Assembly: GCA_034435635.1 (NCBI GenBank)
Contig: DAOTWY010000042.1
Span: 3,009 to 67,008, forward strand
Direction of reading: 5' to 3'
DNA length: 64,000 bases
From: DAOTWY01 sp003696565
GTDB taxonomy: Bacteria > Chloroflexota > Anaerolineae > Aggregatilineales > Phototrophicaceae
The first letter of the stretch is position 1. Each line of letters begins with the position of its first letter. A program made the position numbers and the translations under genes. Shown here one piece after another: positions 25,258 to 34,767 of the stretch. A model generated the notes under the pieces. It was not told the DNA's origin. It saw only the letters and a program-made list of their open reading frames with translations, and searched no databases.

Positions 25258-27120
25258 TTAATGTAGCTCAAAGATAAATGCATCTCCGTGCTTAATCGTG
25301 TGGATGCGCACACCTCCTTGCTCCACACACGCGCTCATGTTACCAAGTAAATCGACCAACTCTGTCCCGTCTGCGATCCCACCATGTCGTAGTGGAATCA
25401 TTACGTCATTTAGTGTGTCATCCCCCCTATATCCAACGATCACTAACCGCTGTGCTTTTGATTCGCGTAAGAAAACCCACAGCCCCCCTTGAGCATATAG
25501 ATGTTGTAATCCACCCTCAATCAATGCCGGAGCTGTCCGCCGCAAACGGATGATCCGCTTATAGAACGTCAGCAAATCATGATCCCATTCGGCTTCATCC
25601 CATGGCATCGTGCGTCGATTATCCGGGTCTTTGCCGCCTGGCATACCAATCTCATCACCATAATACACACACGGCACACCGGGGTAGGTCATCAGCATTG
25701 CTACCCCTAATTTCACTAACGCCTTGTCCCCCTTCACAATGTTCAAAATGCGCGTGGTGTCATGGCTACAAAGTTGATTAAACTGCTGACGTGTGATAAC
25801 CCAGGGGATGACGGCAGCAAATTGCTTCAGTTGTCCTACTAACGCCTCGCTAGATAAATGCCGATGATCCACAGTTTCCGGTCGCCATTCTGTTCCGTTA
25901 TCATATCCAGCTAACCAATGCCACAGCGGAATATTGAACCCGCGATAATTCATCGTCGCATCTAACTCATCCCCCTGTAAGTGTGGTGTGCCATCGAAGA
26001 AATGTTCGCCAAATAGATAAGCCTCTGGCTTTTCTGCCTTAACTGCTTGGCGCATCTCTTGACCGACGGATTTGCTCAGTTGTAACGCTCCTTGCTTAGC
26101 GGTCATGTTATATACATCTAACCGCCATCCATCAATGTTATAGGGGGCTTTTAGCCAATAACGCATAACGGAATCATCATTACGATACATCCAATTACGC
26201 AATTTCTGGCTGCTGTAATTTAATTTAGGTAATGTCGGTACATCCAGCCATGCCAAATAGTCATCTGGACGGTTATAAAACGTATAAAAATCTGCCGTTT
26301 CGGCATTGGGGTCTTTTTGTGCAGCGGTAAACCATGGATGTGTGTTGCTAGTATGGTTTGGTGTTAGGTCTAGTACAATCCGCATATCGCGTGCGTGCAT
26401 TGCATCGCTTAATGCAACCAATGCCTCATTCCCCCCCAAATGCTCATCCACCTGAAAAAAATCATCAATGTTATAACGATGATTGCTCAAGCTCTTAAAA
26501 ATGGGGTTTAAGTAAATCGCATTAACACCTAATTCCTGCAAGTAATCTAACTTTTGCTGAATACCTACCAAATCACCACCATAAAAGTCCAAGCTCCCGC
26601 TTTCTGTCCAGGGTAATGGTGGCTCACCCCATTGACGCAACTTAACTGCTTTCCCCTTGTATGACCATTCACCATCTTTGGGGTTTAATGATGGGTCTCC
26701 ATTACAAAACCGATCAGGGAAAATCTGATAAAATACTGACCCCAACACCCATTCTGGTGCTTCCCAATTTGCCAGCAACTTAAATTTATACACATCTGGC
26801 ATGTCATGGGGGAACAATCCCAGCGCGTTGTAATAATATCCTCCGTTTTCACTAATTAACTTAAAGCAATACGGATTCACTGGCATGGTGATCTTCAGGC
26901 TGCCAACCCAAAAATCACTCACCTGGTCTGACTCAGCTTTTTCCATTGCTTCCCAATGTTCTTCACCATCTGGAGTACTGCGGATAAACACTCTTAATAC
27001 CCCAGCATCCTGTGGCACTCTCAACCGTAGTTCAACCGTCTCACCTAGTTTGGGTAGTGGATTAGAGACATAAACCGCTGATCCATCATGATGGATACCT
27101 TGCATAATATGATTTGTCAT
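25258..27120 (-). CDS. GH13 neopullulanase/maltogenic-amylase-like glycosidase
   Basis: 620 residues from the ATG at 27120, whose ATGA overlaps the malQ stop; an upstream in-frame ATG lies inside malQ. An N-terminal beta-sandwich (about 1-110) precedes the (beta/alpha)8 barrel. GH13 regions are visible: I DLTPNHTSN, II GWRLDVYNMT (nucleophile Asp), III FGEHFFDGTPHLQG (acid Glu) and IV CSHDTTRIL. The domain layout suits neopullulanase or cyclomaltodextrinase, which cleaves maltodextrins in the cytosol; no signal peptide is present. It works with malQ in glycogen or maltodextrin use. Confidence 0.9.
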   Translation of the reverse strand: MTNHIMQGIHHDGSAVYVSNPLPKLGETVELRLRVPQDAGVLRVFIRSTPDGEEHWEAMEKAESDQVSDFWVGSLKITMPVNPYCFKLISENGGYYYNALGLFPHDMPDVYKFKLLANWEAPEWVLGSVFYQIFPDRFCNGDPSLNPKDGEWSYKGKAVKLRQWGEPPLPWTESGSLDFYGGDLVGIQQKLDYLQELGVNAIYLNPIFKSLSNHRYNIDDFFQVDEHLGGNEALVALSDAMHARDMRIVLDLTPNHTSNTHPWFTAAQKDPNAETADFYTFYNRPDDYLAWLDVPTLPKLNYSSQKLRNWMYRNDDSVMRYWLKAPYNIDGWRLDVYNMTAKQGALQLSKSVGQEMRQAVKAEKPEAYLFGEHFFDGTPHLQGDELDATMNYRGFNIPLWHWLAGYDNGTEWRPETVDHRHLSSEALVGQLKQFAAVIPWVITRQQFNQLCSHDTTRILNIVKGDKALVKLGVAMLMTYPGVPCVYYGDEIGMPGGKDPDNRRTMPWDEAEWDHDLLTFYKRIIRLRRTAPALIEGGLQHLYAQGGLWVFLRESKAQRLVIVGYRGDDTLNDVMIPLRHGGIADGTELVDLLGNMSACVEQGGVRIHTIKHGDAFIFELH

Positions 27121-28649
27121 CTTTTTGCTACATCTCCATAAACATCTTGTTGTTGATCTGCGCGCCGACGATAAAACCATGTCAGATGTGCTAATCGATC
27201 TTTTGCTGGGTCACCAAACTTTTCCGCTACAAATCGCCATGCCCAATTACCTCCTTGTACGCCTGGTGTATTCATCCGTGTGTCTGCGCCATATCCCAAA
27301 ATATCTTGCATCGGGGCGATGAACACCGCCGCCACAGACCCCATACCCAGCTTAATCAACTCCCAGTGCGGTTCTGTCACCTCATGCCCAACATATTCTG
27401 CCAACATCTGCTTACCATGATCGCCCGGCTCATTTTCATGCCACCAACCTAGCGTTGTATTGTTGTCATGTGTGCCACTATATGCTACACAATTCTTCAC
27501 ATAGTTGTGTGGTAAAAATGGATTGTTGGGGTCACTCCAAGCAAATTGTAAAATTTTCATCCCTGGCAAGCCTAACGTATCACGGAGTTCTACCACCTCT
27601 TTTGTAATTTCTCCCAGGTCTTCAGCAATAATCGGTAAGTCGCCTAGTTTTTCTCTTACAGCATGGAAAAACTCAATTCCAGGTCCCTTTACCCATCTGC
27701 CATTGACTGCGGTTTCTTCGTGTGCAGGAATTTCCCAATAGGCTTCAAACCCACGGAAATGATCAATCCGCACCATGTCAACCAGTTCTAATATCCCCTC
27801 AAAACGGCTGATCCACCATTGATACCCCGTTGATCTCATCACATCCCAACGATACAACGGATTGCCCCAGCGTTGCCCTGTCGCACTAAAGTAATCCGGC
27901 GGCACGCCTGCTACCACTTCCGGATAACCTTTTTCATCCAAGTAAAAGCGTTCTCGATTCGCCCACACATCGCTACTATCGTGTGCTACGAAAATCGGTA
28001 TATCCCCCACTAATCGGATGCCGTTATGGTTGGCATATTGTTTGAGTTCACCCCATTGTTTATAAAATAACCATTGTAAAACACGGTGTTTATTGATCTG
28101 ATCTTCTAGCCGTTGAGAGGCTTCTTTAAGCGCGTGTTCATCACGCAACGCAAGCGGTTCCGCCCATTCCACCCAGGGCTTCCCACCATGCTCGTTCTTG
28201 ATCGCAAAATATAGTGCCCAATCATCCAGCCAATGCGCGTTAGCTGCCGCCCATGCCTGATATGCTTCTCGTTGTGAATCGTTTGCGTTAGATTTATACC
28301 GCTGGTAAGCCAAATCCAATAAACGGTTGTGATACTCAATCACCGGACCATAATCAACACGATGCAGCGGAAAATCTGGGACATCTGCCAAATCATCCCA
28401 ACTTAAAAAACCATCTTCAACTAATTTGTCTAAGCTAATCAGGTTCGTATTCCCAGCAAATGCAGAGAGGCATTGATACGGTGAATCACCATAGCTTGTT
28501 GGACCTAATGGCAGCACTTGCCAAATCGTCTGCCCGCAATCCCGTAGCCAATCCACAAAACGAAATGCATGTTCACCCAAATCCCCAATACCATAACGCC
28601 CTGGTAGGGATGTAGGATGTAATAAAACACCGCTTGAACGTGATAACAT
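27117..28649 (-). CDS. malQ: 4-alpha-glucanotransferase (amylomaltase)
   Basis: Transfers glucan segments between maltodextrins, releasing glucose. 510 residues, GH77. Diagnostic motifs: RSSGVLLHPTSLPGRYGIGD at the N-terminus, VRIDHFRGFEAYWEIP (nucleophile Asp), IIAEDLG (acid Glu) and YSGTHDNNTTLGWW. First gene of a two-gene starch/glycogen unit with the GH13 enzyme. Confidence 0.96.
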   Translation of the reverse strand: MLSRSSGVLLHPTSLPGRYGIGDLGEHAFRFVDWLRDCGQTIWQVLPLGPTSYGDSPYQCLSAFAGNTNLISLDKLVEDGFLSWDDLADVPDFPLHRVDYGPVIEYHNRLLDLAYQRYKSNANDSQREAYQAWAAANAHWLDDWALYFAIKNEHGGKPWVEWAEPLALRDEHALKEASQRLEDQINKHRVLQWLFYKQWGELKQYANHNGIRLVGDIPIFVAHDSSDVWANRERFYLDEKGYPEVVAGVPPDYFSATGQRWGNPLYRWDVMRSTGYQWWISRFEGILELVDMVRIDHFRGFEAYWEIPAHEETAVNGRWVKGPGIEFFHAVREKLGDLPIIAEDLGEITKEVVELRDTLGLPGMKILQFAWSDPNNPFLPHNYVKNCVAYSGTHDNNTTLGWWHENEPGDHGKQMLAEYVGHEVTEPHWELIKLGMGSVAAVFIAPMQDILGYGADTRMNTPGVQGGNWAWRFVAEKFGDPAKDRLAHLTWFYRRRADQQQDVYGDVAKR

Positions 28650-29015
28650 TCTAAAAAACCTTTCTTTAATCGTTTAACCTCAATGTTAGTTGAGTGAACG
28701 CCTTCAGACAATACTATTTTGTTGTATGTCTCTTTAGGGAAAATTTGCAAACAATTTGTGCGTTTTATCTGTTTTCTGGCAATTTTGCTGACAATGTGAT
28801 CGTCAATTTGGATACCTAATCAACATCAATCCATGCTATGCTGTTACTAGAATTGTTTCGATGAATACACAAAGCTGCTTGCTCTAAGCAGCTCAAAAAT
28901 TCAGCACATGATAAAAAGAATATCCCAACGATCTATGCCAAATGTTCATACCACCAAACATTTTTTCATCTGCCACCACCACACAACAGAATGGTTATCT
29001 TGCTATGCAGCATAC
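28650..29015. other. Intergenic region between malQ and hisS (366 bases)
   Basis: Contains the upstream region of malQ and the region downstream of hisS. An 8-bp inverted repeat (AGCTGCTT...AAGCAGCT) is the only clear structure. No small coding gene with a convincing ribosome site was seen. Short TTTGCAAA-type A/T-rich stretches near 28742-28757 could be a sugar-regulator site but are not distinctive. Confidence 0.6.
28873..28893 (-). terminator. Weak terminator after hisS
   Basis: AGCTGCTT, five bases and AAGCAGCT form an 8-bp stem followed on the minus strand by a short T-rich stretch, about 120 bases after the hisS stop. Confidence 0.45.
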
Positions 29016-30356
29016 CTATGATCTGGCAGTTAAAAACGCTTGTACATGTTCCGCAACATCTGCACGGGGCACACTGATTTCTTCTCCGTCTTTCAAGCGT
29101 TTTAGTTTGACAACCCCTTGCGTTACCTCATCAGGACCGATCACAGCAACCAATGGAATTCCTTTTTTATCAGCGTGGTTGAACTGCTTGCCAAGTTTCT
29201 TGCCTTGCATATCCAATTCCGTATTGATCCCAGCATCCCGTAATTGTGTAGCTAATCGCGCTGATTCGCGCTTGGTATTCTCATCAAACACTGTGACATA
29301 AACTTGAACCACTGTCCCGCCGATCTCTGCCGGGTACAAGTTCAAAATATCCATTAGATCAATGATCCGTTCAATACCCAGTGAACCGCCAGTTGTGGGT
29401 AGGCTTTCCCGCCGGAATAAACCAATTAGATCGTCGTAACGCCCCCCACCGGTAACGCTGCCCAAGTTTGGCTCTGTGATAATTGTTTCATAAATTGGTC
29501 CCGTGTAATATCCCAAACCCCGCACCATTGTCAAATCAAAATCGTAAAATTCAGCAGAAACGCCCAAATCATCCAGGTTCTCTGCTAACTGACGCAGGTC
29601 ATTTAGGCTGGTTTGTGCTTCTGGCAAATTCCCCAAGATGTTATCTAAATAATCTAAATTTGCCTCGCCGGAACGTTGCTCAGTAATCAACTTCATCATG
29701 CGGCTGACTACACTCGGCGCAATGCCACGTGCTTCGAGTTCTTTTTGTACACCATCTGCACCAATTTTGTCGAATTTGTCTACACTGCGGTATAAATCTG
29801 CTAATTGGTCATCTGGTACACCAGAGTATTGCCCTATAGCCGTTAACATTCTGCGATGGTTGATCTTCACGGTGAATTGCTTAAATCCAAGCTGACGTAA
29901 CGCGCGTACTTTAACAGCAACAATCTCTGCATCCGCACTCATATCAGCCACGCCGACAATATCCACATCGCATTGATAGAACTCACGGTATCGCCCTTTT
30001 TGTGGACGTTCCCCCCTAAACACTGGTGCAATTTGATACCGTTTAAACGGGAAATTGAATTGATTTTCATATTGTGCTACGACCCGCGCTAATGGTACTG
30101 TTAGGTCGTAGCGCATCGAAAGCTCATCTTTATCGCTTCGCCCATGCTTGGCACTGAAAATTAGATTCTCGGCATCTTCACCGTATTTGCCGTATAACGT
30201 CTCATTCAATTCGATAACAGGGGTTTGCAATGGTTCAAAGCCATATAACTCAAACACCTCGCGCACAGTTTTGATAACATATTCGCGCTTGAGCATCTCA
30301 GCAGGTAAAAAGTCACGGAATCCACGTGCTGTACGCGGCTGAATTTTATTGCTCAT
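29016..30356 (-). CDS. hisS: Histidyl-tRNA synthetase
   Basis: Charges tRNA-His. 446 residues from the ATG at 30356 (GGAGG four bases upstream; a second ATG directly before it at 30359 is too close to the site). Class II motif 1 region TARGFRDFLP, motif 2 with YQIAPVFRGERPQKGRYREFYQ-like sequence, the HisA loop RGLGYYTGPIYE and motif 3 with GGSLGIERI are intact. The anticodon-binding domain follows (about 330-446). Confidence 0.96.
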   Translation of the reverse strand: MSNKIQPRTARGFRDFLPAEMLKREYVIKTVREVFELYGFEPLQTPVIELNETLYGKYGEDAENLIFSAKHGRSDKDELSMRYDLTVPLARVVAQYENQFNFPFKRYQIAPVFRGERPQKGRYREFYQCDVDIVGVADMSADAEIVAVKVRALRQLGFKQFTVKINHRRMLTAIGQYSGVPDDQLADLYRSVDKFDKIGADGVQKELEARGIAPSVVSRMMKLITEQRSGEANLDYLDNILGNLPEAQTSLNDLRQLAENLDDLGVSAEFYDFDLTMVRGLGYYTGPIYETIITEPNLGSVTGGGRYDDLIGLFRRESLPTTGGSLGIERIIDLMDILNLYPAEIGGTVVQVYVTVFDENTKRESARLATQLRDAGINTELDMQGKKLGKQFNHADKKGIPLVAVIGPDEVTQGVVKLKRLKDGEEISVPRADVAEHVQAFLTARS

Positions 30357-30387
30357 CATTCCTCCAAATTAATCGGTTCTCAACATG

Positions 30388-30417
30388 AAAAAAGCGCAGA
30401 CCACCGTCCGCGCTTTA
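30388..30417 (-). terminator. Strong terminator upstream of hisS
   Basis: On the minus strand, AAAGCGCGGAC, GGTG and GTCTGCGCTTT form an 11-bp stem with one wobble, followed by a T run, 30 bases ahead of the hisS ribosome site. It may simply end the DinB-like transcript or act as a leader attenuator. Confidence 0.75.
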
Positions 30418-30538
30418 ATAGCTAAATCAGCGTGGCGTTGGTTAGGTACAATTTAACTGCACATGATGATAAGCCATACTAAAGCCCTCCAACGCTTTTA
30501 TGATCACCGATTTTAAGCCGTTCTGAATGAGATTGCAA

Positions 30539-31129
30539 CTAGGCGTTTTGTGCTTTTGCCTGTTTAGCTTGCCGGATCACCTCTTTAATTTGGTCATAAT
30601 GTCCCACTTCGTGCCATAAGCCAAATAAAAAGGCTGCTGGGGCGTTCATTTGCCCAAACTTTTCAATAAATCGCTCAGAAACTTGTCGGTAGACATCTAA
30701 AAATGGGGCATCGGGCCATGTATCCAAATAAGCCAAGCGGATCCGGCGGCTTTCTTCTAATCGTTGTACACACTGGGCTTTTGTGGTGATGTCCCGCCAG
30801 GGAGTTTCATAACGCGGGCGTTCTTGTGCTGCAATACCCCGTGCCAAAAGCGAACTGAATGCTGCCCCTTCTTCACTACTTGCAGTGACATGGGCAATTA
30901 GGTGTGCGATGTTCCAGCCAATATGTTGTTCGCCTTCAGCAGCATATGGATCGTTAGCATCTGGGTCAATTGGTTCAAACACTACATCCTCATCTGTCAG
31001 GTCTTCAATGAGCTTAAGCAAGTAATCAATACTTTCATTTGTCGCACGGCGTAAGTCATCAATGGTATATTGAGCAGCAAACGCCAATAATTTCATCTCG
31101 TCATTATCTATTGGGCTAAAATCAATCAT
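30539..31129 (-). CDS. DinB-like protein
   Basis: 196 residues, four-helix-bundle pattern of the DinB/YfiT superfamily. Candidate metal-binding His residues lie in WNIAHLIAHVTASSEEG (near 75-90) and LWHEVGHYDQIKE (near 175). Family members are metal-dependent thiol transferases or hydrolases of mostly unknown role. It is followed by a 120-base spacer with a strong terminator before hisS. Confidence 0.8.
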   Translation of the reverse strand: MIDFSPIDNDEMKLLAFAAQYTIDDLRRATNESIDYLLKLIEDLTDEDVVFEPIDPDANDPYAAEGEQHIGWNIAHLIAHVTASSEEGAAFSSLLARGIAAQERPRYETPWRDITTKAQCVQRLEESRRIRLAYLDTWPDAPFLDVYRQVSERFIEKFGQMNAPAAFLFGLWHEVGHYDQIKEVIRQAKQAKAQNA

Positions 31130-31284
31130 TTATTGTTACTCCATTAATTGTGATAATACATGCCATTTTGACAACGCTGATTATCAGAACCTTACGAGGT
31201 TAACGGTAAATCAGTAGCATAAAATGGCAATCAATGGTAAAACTATGCAAAAATCTAATGGTTGTTAGATAAGGACATTCACCT

Positions 31285-33336
31285 ATGCTCACGCCTGTAG
31301 AACAAATGTTGTTTATTTTTTTGGCGTTGTTATCCATCGGGGCGACTTATCACGGATTCCGAGAAGTTTGGTTAATCATCAATCGTGGTGAGGGGCAGCT
31401 TCATCTGGATAATTTGCCAAAACGTGCTTTTAATGCTTTAAGGATTTACATAACACAAAGTACAACACTTAAAACTCGTCGTGTTTCTAGCTTGTTTCAT
31501 CTAGGAATCGTCTGGGGATTTACTTTTTATTTCCTGATTAATGTTGTTGATCTCTTAATTGGGTTCATCAGTGGCTTTGATGAAACACTCAAAGATTTTG
31601 GCATTCTCTACGATATCTATCGTCTTTTGGGGGATGTGTTAAGTGTCGCGGTATTGGTCGGTGTGGTATATTTCGTTTTACGGCGTTTGTATCTGCCAAG
31701 CAAAAAAGAGCTGACCTATCATGATAACGTACTGCTGCATCCCAAAGTTAAAGAGGGGCGTATCCTCACAGATTCACTGATTGTAGCCGTGTTTATTCTT
31801 GTCCATGTTGGGGCGCGCTTTTTAGGGGAGGCGGTTGTTGTTCAGCAACATGGTGAGGCGGATTTGTGGATGCCGTTTGCATCACTTGTCTCAATCATCT
31901 TTGCTGGCATGAGTGCAGATGGCTTAGAAATGATGCGGCATCTGTTTTGGTGGTTGGCATTGGGTGGGATTTTGCTATTTACTCCTTATTTCCCATATAC
32001 CAAGCATTTCCACTTAATTATGGCACCGCTCAACTTCTTGACCCGTCCGCAACGTACCTCTTTAGGTGAGATGAGTCCGGTTGATCTTGAAGATGAGGAC
32101 AAAGAACAATTTGGTGCAGAACGGCTAGAACACCTGCACAAAACGCAAATTTTTGATGCCTTCGCTTGCATTATGTGTAATCGCTGTCAGGATGTGTGCC
32201 CAGCCTATGTGACCGGTAAAGAGCTTTCTCCCTCCGCTTTGGAAATCAATAAGCGGTATGCCATTAAAGATCAGATGGTTGATCTCTCTAATGGCGAAGC
32301 CTCACTGAACCCGTTGATGGGGTCTGCTATTAGTGAATCAGCTGTGTGGGCATGTACGTCTTGTGGAGCATGTATTGATATTTGCCCGGTTGGCAACGAA
32401 CCCATGTTTGATATTTTGGAAATCCGGCGGGATGCAGTTTTGATGAAATCAGAATTCCCCGCAGAACTTGGCGCAGCATTTACTGGTATGGAACGGCAGG
32501 GCAACCCTTGGCAAATTGGTGAGTCACGTTTCCGTTGGGCAAATGGGCTAGAGTTTAGCGTTCCAACTGTGGAAGAAAACCCAGATTTTGAGATACTTTA
32601 TTGGGTAGGATGTGCTGCTAGCTATGACCCACGTGCCCAATTGACAGCGCGCGCTTTGGTCAAAATTCTACACGCCGCTGGGGTTAACTTTGCCGTTTTG
32701 GGTGATATGGAAACATGCACCGGGGATAGTGCCCGGCGCGCTGGTAATGAATTCCTTTATCAAGAACTCGCCATGACCAATGTGGAAACCCTCAATGAAG
32801 TAAACCCGCCGCGTATTGTGGTCACTTGCCCGCATTGTTTCCATAACTTGGCTAAGGAATATCATCAGTTTGGCGGGCATTATGAGGTTGTTCATCACAC
32901 TGAGCTAATCGATGAACTGATCGCTGCTGGCAAAGTACCCATTGATGCACATCCTAAACGCATGAGCAATGTAACATTCCATGATCCATGTTACTTAGGG
33001 CGGCATAACGGCGTGTTTAATCAGCCGCGTCATGTGTTGCAGCGTGTTACAGATAATGAATTGATTGAAATGCCACGTAATCGTCAAAATTCCTTCTGTT
33101 GTGGGGCTGGTGGTGCGCAATTCTGGAAGGAAGAAGAACATGGCGAAAAAGCTGTTAACGTTGCTCGCTATGAAGAAGCAATTAAGTCCGGTGCAGAAGT
33201 GATGGCAGTTGGATGCCCCTTCTGTATGCAGATGTTTGAATCCGCCCAAGCTGAACATCCTGATGGTCCTGTTGTTAAGGATGTTGCAGAACTAATTGCT
33301 GATCGAATCACCCTCGATCAACCGACAGTAGATTAA
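31285..33336 (+). CDS. Membrane Fe-S oxidoreductase resembling ETF:menaquinone oxidoreductase (EMO/DUF224 type)
   Basis: 683 residues. The N-terminal NarI-like membrane domain has about six helices (1-250) with candidate haem b His residues (FHLGIVWG near 72, ILVHVGARFL near 174, MRHLFWW near 219, KHFHLIM near 243). Two [4Fe-4S] motifs follow (Cys295, 298, 301, 305 and Cys357, 360, 363, 367), then two CCG-type cysteine domains (CTGDSARRAGNE; DPCYLGRHN with FCCGAGGAQFW). Proteins of this build pass electrons from ETF to menaquinone in fatty-acid oxidation of several bacteria; relatives are HdrD/GlpC-like. The beta-oxidation genes later in the window support that role (inference). Confidence 0.85.
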   Translation: MLTPVEQMLFIFLALLSIGATYHGFREVWLIINRGEGQLHLDNLPKRAFNALRIYITQSTTLKTRRVSSLFHLGIVWGFTFYFLINVVDLLIGFISGFDETLKDFGILYDIYRLLGDVLSVAVLVGVVYFVLRRLYLPSKKELTYHDNVLLHPKVKEGRILTDSLIVAVFILVHVGARFLGEAVVVQQHGEADLWMPFASLVSIIFAGMSADGLEMMRHLFWWLALGGILLFTPYFPYTKHFHLIMAPLNFLTRPQRTSLGEMSPVDLEDEDKEQFGAERLEHLHKTQIFDAFACIMCNRCQDVCPAYVTGKELSPSALEINKRYAIKDQMVDLSNGEASLNPLMGSAISESAVWACTSCGACIDICPVGNEPMFDILEIRRDAVLMKSEFPAELGAAFTGMERQGNPWQIGESRFRWANGLEFSVPTVEENPDFEILYWVGCAASYDPRAQLTARALVKILHAAGVNFAVLGDMETCTGDSARRAGNEFLYQELAMTNVETLNEVNPPRIVVTCPHCFHNLAKEYHQFGGHYEVVHHTELIDELIAAGKVPIDAHPKRMSNVTFHDPCYLGRHNGVFNQPRHVLQRVTDNELIEMPRNRQNSFCCGAGGAQFWKEEEHGEKAVNVARYEEAIKSGAEVMAVGCPFCMQMFESAQAEHPDGPVVKDVAELIADRITLDQPTVD

Positions 33337-33349
33337 CCTATCGCTTAAA

Positions 33350-33383
33350 ATGGACGGGTATCATTTGGTTGGTATCCGTCCAT
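33350..33383 (+). terminator. Terminator after the membrane Fe-S protein
   Basis: ATGGACGGGTATC and GGTATCCGTCCAT form a 13-bp stem with two wobble pairs and an eight-base loop, followed by a T-rich stretch. Confidence 0.7.
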
Positions 33384-33443
33384 GTCTTATTTGCTTTTGG
33401 TGTTATACTTTTATAAAAAGTGTTAACAAGTGAGCAAGTAACC

Positions 33444-34703
33444 ATGAAGCGATTGACCCTACTTCTTCTCTGCTTATTGCCCATTATTGGGAGTTATGCG
33501 GATAATCACCCTCAATCTTCCCAATCATGTCCAGAGGTTGTACAAACAGCATTACAAGCTGCTGATGCGCTTTGTGAGGCTACAGGGCGTAACCAAGTTT
33601 GTTATGGGAACATTCAACTAGAGGCAGTTCCACAAACTGATGTGACGGATTTTCAATTTAGCCAGATTGGCGATATTGAAGATGTCACTGATTTAGCCTC
33701 ATTACGCTTAAGCCCAATGGATACCACCACTGGTGAATGGGGTGTGGCTTTGATGCGCCTTCAAGCTAACTTGCCTGATACACTCCCAGGGCAAAATGTA
33801 ACATTTATTTTGTTTGGGGATGTTGAACTGACCAATGCTGTCACTCAAGATGATATCCTTTCAGGTAATTATAGCCCAATGCAAGCTTTCTATTTGCGTA
33901 CTGGTATCGGTGATGCCCAATGCGAAGAAGCCCCACAAAGTGGGATGCTCGTCCAGACACCAGAAGGGGTTGGGCAGATCAGTTTTGTAATTAATGAGAT
34001 TGAAGTTCAACTTGGGTCAACGGCATTTTTCCAGGCTGGTACTCTAGACAGCTTGCAAGTCGCAACGTTGGAAGGTGCGGCAACACTCAAAGTTGCTGAT
34101 AATGTGTATCCAGTTGTAGCGGGCACACGTTATGGCGTTGAGTTATTGGCTGATAGCCGGCGATTTGTACCAGTGCCGGATTTGCCAACCGCCTATGAAC
34201 CTGAATTAATACAAAGCCTTCCGTTAGGCTTGCTAGATCGCCCGTTTGAAGTACAGCCCCCACTCGATAAAAATCAATTGGAAGAAGTGCTAGATCGCCT
34301 TGAATCGGGTAAGCCCCTGTGTGGTGATGCCGATTTCCTACCATCTTGTGATCACTTATCAGAAGATGCCGGTGGAACACCGTGTATTATGCCGGACGAA
34401 TCCGGTAATTATCCACCAGGGTCAGATACCACACGTCCGCTGTGCGATATTAATTTAAGAACTGGTGGAGATTACAATTGGTGTGTGGTAGAACCTGGTC
34501 CAGATGATTCACCATTAGGAGAACATGAAACACGTCCAATTTGTCCACCACCAGGTGAGCATCCTGATTGTATTATGCCCCCACAGCCTGGGGTTGAACC
34601 ACCTCTTGACGATGGTCGTCCGTTTTGTAATGAGATATATCATGAAGATGACCAACGTGATGATGAACATCGAGACGATTCTTCTAGTGGAGATGATGAC
34701 TAG
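33444..34703 (+). CDS. Secreted protein with Cys-rich acidic C-terminus, unknown function
   Basis: 419 residues from the ATG at 33444, which starts a clear signal peptide (KRLTLLLLCLLPIIGSYA). The N-terminal domain (about 25-270) has paired cysteines near 30, 45 and 55 and resembles extracytoplasmic proteins of Chloroflexota with a FecR-like beta region (GSTAFFQAGTLDSLQVATLE). The last 150 residues contain repeated short units with TRP-[LI]-C or GRP-F-C and CIMP, then an Asp/His-rich tail. Function not recognised. Confidence 0.65.
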   Translation: MKRLTLLLLCLLPIIGSYADNHPQSSQSCPEVVQTALQAADALCEATGRNQVCYGNIQLEAVPQTDVTDFQFSQIGDIEDVTDLASLRLSPMDTTTGEWGVALMRLQANLPDTLPGQNVTFILFGDVELTNAVTQDDILSGNYSPMQAFYLRTGIGDAQCEEAPQSGMLVQTPEGVGQISFVINEIEVQLGSTAFFQAGTLDSLQVATLEGAATLKVADNVYPVVAGTRYGVELLADSRRFVPVPDLPTAYEPELIQSLPLGLLDRPFEVQPPLDKNQLEEVLDRLESGKPLCGDADFLPSCDHLSEDAGGTPCIMPDESGNYPPGSDTTRPLCDINLRTGGDYNWCVVEPGPDDSPLGEHETRPICPPPGEHPDCIMPPQPGVEPPLDDGRPFCNEIYHEDDQRDDEHRDDSSSGDDD

Positions 34704-34767
34704 TCAGGAGTGGGGTATATCAGGTACACTTTGACTGTTTGACGTGTATTGTGAGGAGTAATCCTGA

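Noticed and set aside
30360..30540. T-box riboswitch for hisS
   Set aside because: A terminator hairpin is present, but the conserved T-box sequence (UGGNACC-type) and a specifier loop were not found. Ending of the upstream DinB-like transcript explains it.
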